60,854 nt of DNA from Planctomycetota bacterium. Its GTDB lineage: Bacteria > Planctomycetota > Planctomycetia > Pirellulales > UBA7805. Both the position numbers and the translations under genes were made by a program. This document shows positions 55,391 through 60,854 of this stretch, in pieces. Location of the stretch: the NCBI GenBank assembly GCA_003389215.1, contig QQVP01000068.1, forward strand, positions 1-60,854, in the 5' to 3' direction. Below the pieces are notes generated by a model. That model searched no databases. It had not been told where the DNA came from and saw nothing but the letters and a program-made list of their open reading frames with translations. Position 1 is the stretch's first letter, and the number at the start of each line of letters is the position of its first letter.

Positions 55391-58300
55391 ATGCCAGCTC
55401 AAGAGAAAAATCTGCCTCGTCTCCCGCCGCGCGCGTCGACGTATCTCGCCGCTCTCGCCGTGCTGCTGCTCGGGCTCTGTCTGCCCACGGTGCTGCCGGC
55501 TACACCGCCGCGTCCGAGTTATCTCGATCGGGCCATGCGCCACGAGGCGTCGTTGCGGGATGTCTTCTTCGTCGACGCGGAACATGGCTGGGCGGTCGGC
55601 GACCGCGGCGCCATTTGGCATACCCGCGACGGCGGACGACGCTGGGAACCGCAGGAGTCGCGCGTCGCATGTCGCTTGAACTCGGTCGAGTTCGTCGACC
55701 GCGATGTCGGTTGGGCGGCCGGCGGCTGGACCGATCCGATTTCGTACGTCTCGCGGGGCGTCTTGCTGACGACCTCCGACGGGGGGCGAACCTGGAACGA
55801 GGTCGCCACGCCGCAGGTGGCCGAGTTTCTCGACCTCGGCATGCGCGATCTGCGCCGCGGCGGCATGCGCGATCTGCGCCGCGGCGGCATGCGCGATCTG
55901 CGCCGCGGCGGCATGCGAGACTTGCGGCGCGGCTGGGCGGTGACGCGCGGCTCGTCGCTGTTCCCCGGGGGCGTGCTCACCACCGAAGACGGCGGACGGG
56001 GTTGGACCAGCTTGGAAACCACGATTCCCGGTCCGTGGCACGCCGGCGATCTACGCAATGCGGCCGCAGGCATTCTGACAGGCGGACAAGGTCGCATGGC
56101 GTTCGTCCGCGGCAGAACCACAAAAGCGGCCAGAACAAACCTGGGCGGCCTGCGTCGCGTGACGGCGTTGCGGCTGATCGACGATCACCGCGGCATCGCC
56201 ATCGGGGATGGCGGCCTGGTTGTGCAGACACCCGACGCGGGCGGCAGTTGGCAACCGATAGGCTCGCTGCCGGCCGAGGAGGCAGCCCTGTTCGATTGGC
56301 AGGGGCTCACCGTGCGCGGCGATCAGGTGTGGATCGTCGGCTCGCCTGGCAGTTGGATCCTCCATTCGCCCGATGGCGGCAGCACCTGGCGTTGGCAACT
56401 GACCGGTCAGACGCTGCCGCTGGCGGCCGTGCACTTTGTCGATGAGCGACATGGCTGGGCGGTCGGGGCGCTCGGCAACATCGTCGCCACGAAGAACGGT
56501 GGCCAGAGTTGGCAACCGCAGCGTACGCCCGCCGCGCGGCTTGCCTGGCTGGGCGTGGTCCCCGATGCCGAGACCGCGCCGCTGGAGTTGATCGCGCGGC
56601 TCTCGCCGGGCGAAGGTTACTACGGCGGCCTGGTCAGTGTGGCCCGCCGCGACTTCGACACGCCGTCGATGGCAAACGCGACGTCCCAACGGGCTTGTGA
56701 AGCGGCCGTGCTGGCCGGCACGGGCGAGACGGTTCAACTCTGGCAGTTCCCGGTCCGCCAGCGACAGCTCCAAATGACGTCCGACGCCATCGCCGAGGTC
56801 TGGGACGACATGCACGACGGCCAAGGACTTGCAACCCTGGAAGAACAACTGGTGCGGCATCTGCGCACCTGGCGGCCGACGGTACTCATCATTCCGCAGA
56901 TTGACGGCGATTCGGAGGGAACCGCGGCGCTGGTGCGTCAGGCGGTGCTCTCCGCCGCCCAGAAGGCGGCCGACGCGCGGCAGTACCCGACCCAGGTACA
57001 GCAGCTCCGTCTGCCCACGTGGCAGGTCGCCAAGATCTTCGCCGTCTCGCCGGCGGCCCGCACCGGATCGGCCGGCATCGAGACCGCCCAGTTCGTGCGA
57101 CCGCTCGGCAAGTCGCTCTTCGGCTTCACGGCGCGTGCCCGAGGGCTGCTCGATGCGCCCTTTCGCGAAGCCCCGACCGCGATTCGTTTCGATCCTTTGC
57201 AGCGCGACGGCCGCACGGTGGCCACGCGCGACGATCTGTTCGCCGGACATGCCCTGACCCCGGGCGGAGAGGCTCGTCGGCGACCGATTCCGCCGCCGGC
57301 CATTCCCCTGGTGAACTTGCGTCGGTTGGCCGATCGTCGTGGCGCGTTGGCCGAGTTGCTTGCTCAGGCCGAACACGATCGCCAGGCAAGCACGGCCTGG
57401 CAGAAGAAGGTGATTAAGACACTCCGCGATCTCGATCGCGATACCGCGGCGGAAATGCTCAGCCAGCTGGCTACGGGTTACGAGCGTGCCGGACATTGGC
57501 AGTTGGCCAACGAGTCGCGGGCGATGATTGCCGAGCTATTTCCCGGCGAACCGCTGGCCGACGCCGCCCGCTTGCAGCTGATTCAGCACGACGCTGCCAC
57601 GGAGCGACCCCGCAACGCCAGGGCGGGAGCGAACGCTTCGAGCACCGAGCCGGCGGCCTACGAGGCGGAACCGACACCGCAGCCACGCGGAGGCGAGCGA
57701 GCGGTCGCCTTCTTCGAGACCAATCGACAGGGTGGGCCGGAGAGAGCCATCGAATGGGCCACCGAGCTGCGAAACGTCGACGAGGGGCTCTTCGCCGATC
57801 CGCGAATTCAGTTGCCGGTGGCGGCGGCCCATCGCAGATTGGGCCAGCTTCGCGAAGCCCAACGCGCACTATTGGGATTGGCGCGGACCCGGCCACACGA
57901 TCGCTGGCAGGCAATTGCCCAGCGCGAGCTCACGCTCTTGTCCTCGGCCGAGGATGCGAGGCGGGACGCGGCGGCCCCGAACGCGACGGCCCCGAACCCG
58001 ACGACGGAGCGCGAAGCGGATGGGCCTTCCGGTGACGATGCCCAGCATACGACCTGGAAATGTCTCCGCACGGAGAACAAACCCTACCTCGACGGCGTGC
58101 TCGATGAGGCCTGCTGGCAGCGCGGTGCGAAGCGAGCCACGGGCGCCGCGCGCCTTCGGCTCACCAGTCGCTTTGGTGACGATGCCGCCTGGCCGGCCGA
58201 GGTGCTGCTCGCCTACGACGACGAATACCTGTATCTGGCCACGCGGGCGACGAAGGGTCCCGGTGCGCGGTACGAAGCCGCGGGCCCGACGCGACAGCGC

Positions 58301-58651
58301 GACGTCGACCTCTCGCGGCAAGATCGCATCTCGTTTTTCTTCGATGTCGATCGCGACTACGCAACGTATTACGAACTGACGGTCGACGCCCGTGGTGACC
58401 TGGCCGAACAGGTCGGTCTCGATCGCGGTTGGAACCCCGAGTGGTTCGTGGCCCACAAGTCCGACGAGCGAGGTTGGACCTGCGAAGCGGCCATCGCCTG
58501 GAGCAGCCTGGTCCGCGAGCGGCCCACTTCCGGCACCGTTTGGGCAATCGGCATCCAGCGGATCGTGCCGGGCGTCGGTTTCCAGTCCGCTGGCGAGGTC
58601 GCTTCGCCGAGCGTCCTGCCTGAGGGATTCGAGTTGCTCGAGTTCAAGTAG
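55391..58651 (+). CDS. Exported YCF48-type propeller protein fused to a CBM9-like domain
   Basis: About 1086 residues. A signal peptide ([20 protein letters not shown]) is followed by YCF48-type propeller blades with the motif [37 protein letters not shown] and [21 protein letters not shown] middle region (residues about 400-560, [20 protein letters not shown]) has weak similarity to LmbE/PIG-L-type deacetylases, without a clear metal site. The C-terminal 200 residues resemble a CBM9 carbohydrate-binding domain ([32 protein letters not shown]). Residues 150-181 are four GMRDLRRG units from a 24-bp DNA repeat. It probably binds surface sugars; catalytic activity is unproven. Confidence 0.8.
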   Translation: MPAQEKNLPRLPPRASTYLAALAVLLLGLCLPTVLPATPPRPSYLDRAMRHEASLRDVFFVDAEHGWAVGDRGAIWHTRDGGRRWEPQESRVACRLNSVEFVDRDVGWAAGGWTDPISYVSRGVLLTTSDGGRTWNEVATPQVAEFLDLGMRDLRRGGMRDLRRGGMRDLRRGGMRDLRRGWAVTRGSSLFPGGVLTTEDGGRGWTSLETTIPGPWHAGDLRNAAAGILTGGQGRMAFVRGRTTKAARTNLGGLRRVTALRLIDDHRGIAIGDGGLVVQTPDAGGSWQPIGSLPAEEAALFDWQGLTVRGDQVWIVGSPGSWILHSPDGGSTWRWQLTGQTLPLAAVHFVDERHGWAVGALGNIVATKNGGQSWQPQRTPAARLAWLGVVPDAETAPLELIARLSPGEGYYGGLVSVARRDFDTPSMANATSQRACEAAVLAGTGETVQLWQFPVRQRQLQMTSDAIAEVWDDMHDGQGLATLEEQLVRHLRTWRPTVLIIPQIDGDSEGTAALVRQAVLSAAQKAADARQYPTQVQQLRLPTWQVAKIFAVSPAARTGSAGIETAQFVRPLGKSLFGFTARARGLLDAPFREAPTAIRFDPLQRDGRTVATRDDLFAGHALTPGGEARRRPIPPPAIPLVNLRRLADRRGALAELLAQAEHDRQASTAWQKKVIKTLRDLDRDTAAEMLSQLATGYERAGHWQLANESRAMIAELFPGEPLADAARLQLIQHDAATERPRNARAGANASSTEPAAYEAEPTPQPRGGERAVAFFETNRQGGPERAIEWATELRNVDEGLFADPRIQLPVAAAHRRLGQLREAQRALLGLARTRPHDRWQAIAQRELTLLSSAEDARRDAAAPNATAPNPTTEREADGPSGDDAQHTTWKCLRTENKPYLDGVLDEACWQRGAKRATGAARLRLTSRFGDDAAWPAEVLLAYDDEYLYLATRATKGPGARYEAAGPTRQRDVDLSRQDRISFFFDVDRDYATYYELTVDARGDLAEQVGLDRGWNPEWFVAHKSDERGWTCEAAIAWSSLVRERPTSGTVWAIGIQRIVPGVGFQSAGEVASPSVLPEGFELLEFK
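55838..55933 (+). repeat. Four tandem 24-bp repeats inside the YCF48/CBM9 gene
   Basis: The unit encodes GMRDLRRG. The first three copies are identical; the fourth differs at synonymous positions. The repeats replace part of a propeller blade between AEFLDL and GWAVTRGSS. Confidence 0.93.
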
Positions 58652-58786
58652 GCGATCCTCGCTCGCGCATCGCGGCATCTGCCACCGGTCGCGATCGCCG
58701 CCACTTGCGGTTCGGTTTCGCCGCGGGTTATCGTGCCGCGAGACGGCCTCAGTCAATCTTCGCCGACGCACTGCCGCACGGATGCC

Positions 58787-59746
58787 ATGCCCTATCTGAT
58801 TGGAACCGACGAAGCGGGCTACGGACCGAACCTGGGCCCGTTGGTCATCTCGCTGAGCGTCTGGTGGGTCCCGGATGAGCACGCGGGGGACGATCTCTAC
58901 GAACTGCTGTCGTCCGTCGTCTGCGCTGCGGCGGCCGCGAACGCCGACGAACGAGTGGCGATCGCCGACTCGAAGCAGCTCTACAAGCCGGGCGAAGGCG
59001 TCGCCCTTTTGGAACGGGGACTGCTCGCCGCACTGGCCGCGATTGGACACCGTCCGGTCGATTGGCAACAACTTTGGTCGCTGCTCACCGCCGAGGACCG
59101 TGCGACGCTGGCCGAGTTGCCGTGGTATCGCGATTTCGAGTTGTCGATTCCTTGGGCCCTCGAGCGGGAGGCACTCGACTCGGCTTGCGAACAACTGACA
59201 ACAGGGCTCGATGCTGCCTGCGTACGGCTGGAGCGCGTGCGCAGTGCCGTGGTATTTCCGCGTGAGTTCAACGGCCTCTGCGAACAGCTGGGCAGCAAAG
59301 GAGCGGCCCTGTCGCGTCTCACGCTGGAGCTATTGGCCGACGCCTTGGCCCCGCTCGCCGAGCCGGCCTATGTCGTCTGCGACAAGCACGGCGGGCGATC
59401 GCGCTACGCGGCCCTGTTGCAGGAACATTTTCCCGAGTACCTGGTCCAGGTCTGCCACGAAGGTCGGGCCGAGAGCGCGTATCGCTGGGGGCCGGAATCG
59501 CAGCGCGTCGAGGTGCACTTTCGCAGCGGCGGTGAGCGTTTCTTGCCGGCGGCGCTGGCCTCGATGGCCAGCAAGTACCTGCGCGAACTGGCCATGTTGG
59601 CCGAGAATCGCTTCTGGGCGGCGCGGGTCGAGAACCTGCGGCCGACGGCCGGCTATCCGGTCGATGCCCGGCGCTTCAAGCGCGACATCGCCACGGCCCA
59701 GGCCCAGCTCGGCATCGCCGACGAACTGCTGTGGCGGGTGCGTTAG
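58787..59746 (+). CDS. RNase HII-like protein
   Basis: About 319 residues. GTDEAGYGPNLGPLV at the N-terminus carries the D-E acidic pair of RNase HII (Asp8, Glu9), and ADSKQLYKPGEG corresponds to its DSK motif. YVVCDKHGGRSRYAALL holds a later Asp. RNase HII removes ribonucleotides and RNA primers from DNA. The protein is longer than canonical RNase HII (about 200 residues) and may be a specialised planctomycete version. The ATG at 58787 is chosen because it directly precedes the first motif. Confidence 0.78.
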   Translation: MPYLIGTDEAGYGPNLGPLVISLSVWWVPDEHAGDDLYELLSSVVCAAAAANADERVAIADSKQLYKPGEGVALLERGLLAALAAIGHRPVDWQQLWSLLTAEDRATLAELPWYRDFELSIPWALEREALDSACEQLTTGLDAACVRLERVRSAVVFPREFNGLCEQLGSKGAALSRLTLELLADALAPLAEPAYVVCDKHGGRSRYAALLQEHFPEYLVQVCHEGRAESAYRWGPESQRVEVHFRSGGERFLPAALASMASKYLRELAMLAENRFWAARVENLRPTAGYPVDARRFKRDIATAQAQLGIADELLWRVR

Positions 59747-60045
59747 CGGTGCATTCGTGCCGGAATCGCACGCCCGCGCACGTCGCCGAGCTGGGCATGG
59801 TCCGACGGCCCCCTGCCCGATGATGCGCGGGTCGCTATACTGAATCGGTCGCTGGGCCGCCCGCTGATCCCCTGGCGGGAAACCTCCTTCCGTTGTGTCC
59901 CGGCGACGGGTGTATCCCGCCTGAAGATTTCCTGCGAACGCACCTCGAAAAGGCGGACGACTGCATGTCGTTGGTGCGGCTCGGGCTGCGGTCGTACGAA
60001 GCAGGCGAGCGTCCCACGAAACTCAACCATTTAAGAGGAAAATCC

Positions 60046-60636
60046 ATGGGTGTTCTAGTCGAGAAAGAAGCTCCCGACTTTTCGGCGGCGGCCGTCGTCG
60101 GGCAGGAGGTTGTCAAGGATTTCAAGCTCTCGTCGTTGCGAGGGAAGTACGTCGTGCTGTTCTTCTACCCGCTCGATTTCACCTTCGTCTGTCCGACCGA
60201 ATTGCACGCCTTCGAGGCAAAGCGGGAGGAATTTCAGAAGCGTAACTGCGAAGTGGTCGGCGTCTCGATCGACTCGCACTTCTCGCACCTGGCCTGGCTG
60301 CGCACCCCCAAGAGCGAAGGCGGGATTGAGGGCGTCAGCTATCCGATCGTGGCCGACATCACCAAGTCGATCGCTCGCGATTACGACGTGCTGAAGGAAG
60401 ATGCGGGCGTGGCCTATCGCGGCTTGTTCCTGATCGACACCGAGGGAGTCGTGCGGCACCAGGTCGTCAACGACTTGCCGCTGGGGCGGAGCGTTGACGA
60501 GGCGCTGCGGATGGTCGATGCCCTGCGGTTCTTCGAGGAGAACGGCGAAGTCTGCCCCGCCAATTGGCAGGCAGGCGAGAAGGCCATGAAGCCAACGCAG
60601 GAAGGACTCGAGTCGTTCTTCAGCACGGCCGGCTGA
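60046..60636 (+). CDS. Typical 2-Cys peroxiredoxin
   Basis: About 196 residues. The peroxidatic Cys49 is in DFTFVCPTEL and the resolving Cys170 in GEVCPANW, as in AhpC/Prx1-type enzymes that reduce hydrogen peroxide and organic peroxides with thioredoxin or AhpF. The body includes KEAPDFSAAAV, VSIDSHFSHLAWLRTPKSEG and YPIVADITKSIARDYDV. AAGAGGAAAA precedes the ATG at 60046, fixing the start. A strong intrinsic terminator follows. No AhpF or thioredoxin gene is adjacent in this window. Confidence 0.95.
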   Translation: MGVLVEKEAPDFSAAAVVGQEVVKDFKLSSLRGKYVVLFFYPLDFTFVCPTELHAFEAKREEFQKRNCEVVGVSIDSHFSHLAWLRTPKSEGGIEGVSYPIVADITKSIARDYDVLKEDAGVAYRGLFLIDTEGVVRHQVVNDLPLGRSVDEALRMVDALRFFEENGEVCPANWQAGEKAMKPTQEGLESFFSTAG

Positions 60637-60661
60637 TCGCGCCCCGAAGATTGAAATACGA

Positions 60662-60702
60662 AACGCGGGCGGCGAAACGGAGTTCGCCGTCCGCGTTCTT
60701 TT
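60662..60702 (+). terminator. Intrinsic terminator after the peroxiredoxin gene
   Basis: AACGCGGGCGGCGAA at 60662-60676 pairs with TTCGCCGTCCGCGTT at 60683-60697 (15 pairs with one G-U wobble), loop ACGGAG, then CTTTT. It lies 25 bp after the stop at 60636. Confidence 0.93.
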
Positions 60703-60794
60703 GTGGGCCCGCTCGTTGAGGTACTCGCTAGCTCGTCAACTTCGTTGTTCGACGCTCCTTCGTTACTCGCCCTCGGGCGCCGGCCAACGCCGCG

Positions 60795-60854
60795 CTACGG
60801 GGCATCGGGCGGGTTGACGATCTTGAAGACCACCGCCGCCAACGCCCCGCCGAC
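60795..60854 (-). CDS. C-terminal tail of a membrane protein, partial
   Basis: The last 19 codons before TAG read VGGALAAVVFKIVNPPDAP. The Gly/Ala-rich hydrophobic end resembles the last helix of aquaporin/MIP channels, but 19 residues are too few to be sure. The rest of the gene lies beyond the window's right edge. Confidence 0.5.
   Translation of the reverse strand, partial: VGGALAAVVFKIVNPPDAP

Overview
The window is about 62% GC by eye and reads as a planctomycete, most likely a relative of Rhodopirellula or Blastopirellula (order Pirellulales). The reasons are a Tat-exported DUF1501 protein, a PEP-CTERM protein, a SpoVG with an internal zinc ribbon, an archaeal-type formylmethanofuran:H4MPT formyltransferase, a glucosylglycerate-type solute cluster, and many secreted proteins with no recognised function. 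No rRNA, tRNA, CRISPR array, integrase or complete insertion sequence was seen. About 46 coding regions are supported; the two at the edges are partial.

Layout. 1-4.2 kb: tricorn-like secreted peptidase (partial) and a beta-propeller PEP-CTERM protein. 4.3-6.3 kb: a strongly folded ~90-nt hairpin element, then a compact operon of three lower-GC genes of unknown function. 6.4-11 kb: a lysine/aminoadipate catabolism locus (aminoadipate-semialdehyde dehydrogenase, saccharopine-dehydrogenase-type enzyme, divergent VOC-like protein). It is bracketed by two inverted copies of a 106-bp repeat that each supply the stop codon of the terminal gene; a third copy lies at 53.5 kb. 11-16.6 kb: MATE transporter, PhyH oxygenase, J-like/LRR protein, Gfo/Idh oxidoreductase, ftr. 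16.7-18.9 kb: aldehyde:ferredoxin oxidoreductase plus MoaD-like carrier. 19-22.5 kb: glycosyltransferase, DJ-1/PfpI protein, dihydrolipoyl dehydrogenase. 22.6-30 kb: five same-strand genes for glucosylglycerate-type compatible solutes (GpgS-like synthase, GH13_18 phosphorylase, two GT4 enzymes, HAD phosphatase).

30.3-36.5 kb: HHE-like protein, sigma-54 activator with an unrecognised N-terminal domain, and the DNA-repair pair mrfA-mrfB (yprA-yprB). An 89-bp inverted-repeat element precedes mrfA, and its core recurs in frame inside mrfB. 36.5-44.8 kb: small regulators (Rv0078B-like antitoxin, FlgM-like), DUF1501 protein with a 17-bp tandem repeat at its stop codon, and several exported proteins. 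44.9-53.2 kb: ispE-spoVG, popT (DUF368), ilvE, lolD-lolC/E, lysS. 53.5-60.9 kb: double-YHS protein behind repeat copy 3, GT2, a YCF48/CBM9 fusion with a 24-bp tandem repeat, RNase HII-like protein, 2-Cys peroxiredoxin with a clear terminator, and the tail of a membrane protein.

The most unusual features are non-coding or repetitive: the 106-bp terminal-inverted-repeat family tied to stop codons, the 89-bp element whose core is translated inside mrfB, and at least ten independent short tandem duplications (12-24 bp) at gene edges and inside linkers. The best candidate for an undescribed gene system is the three-gene operon at 4559-6318.
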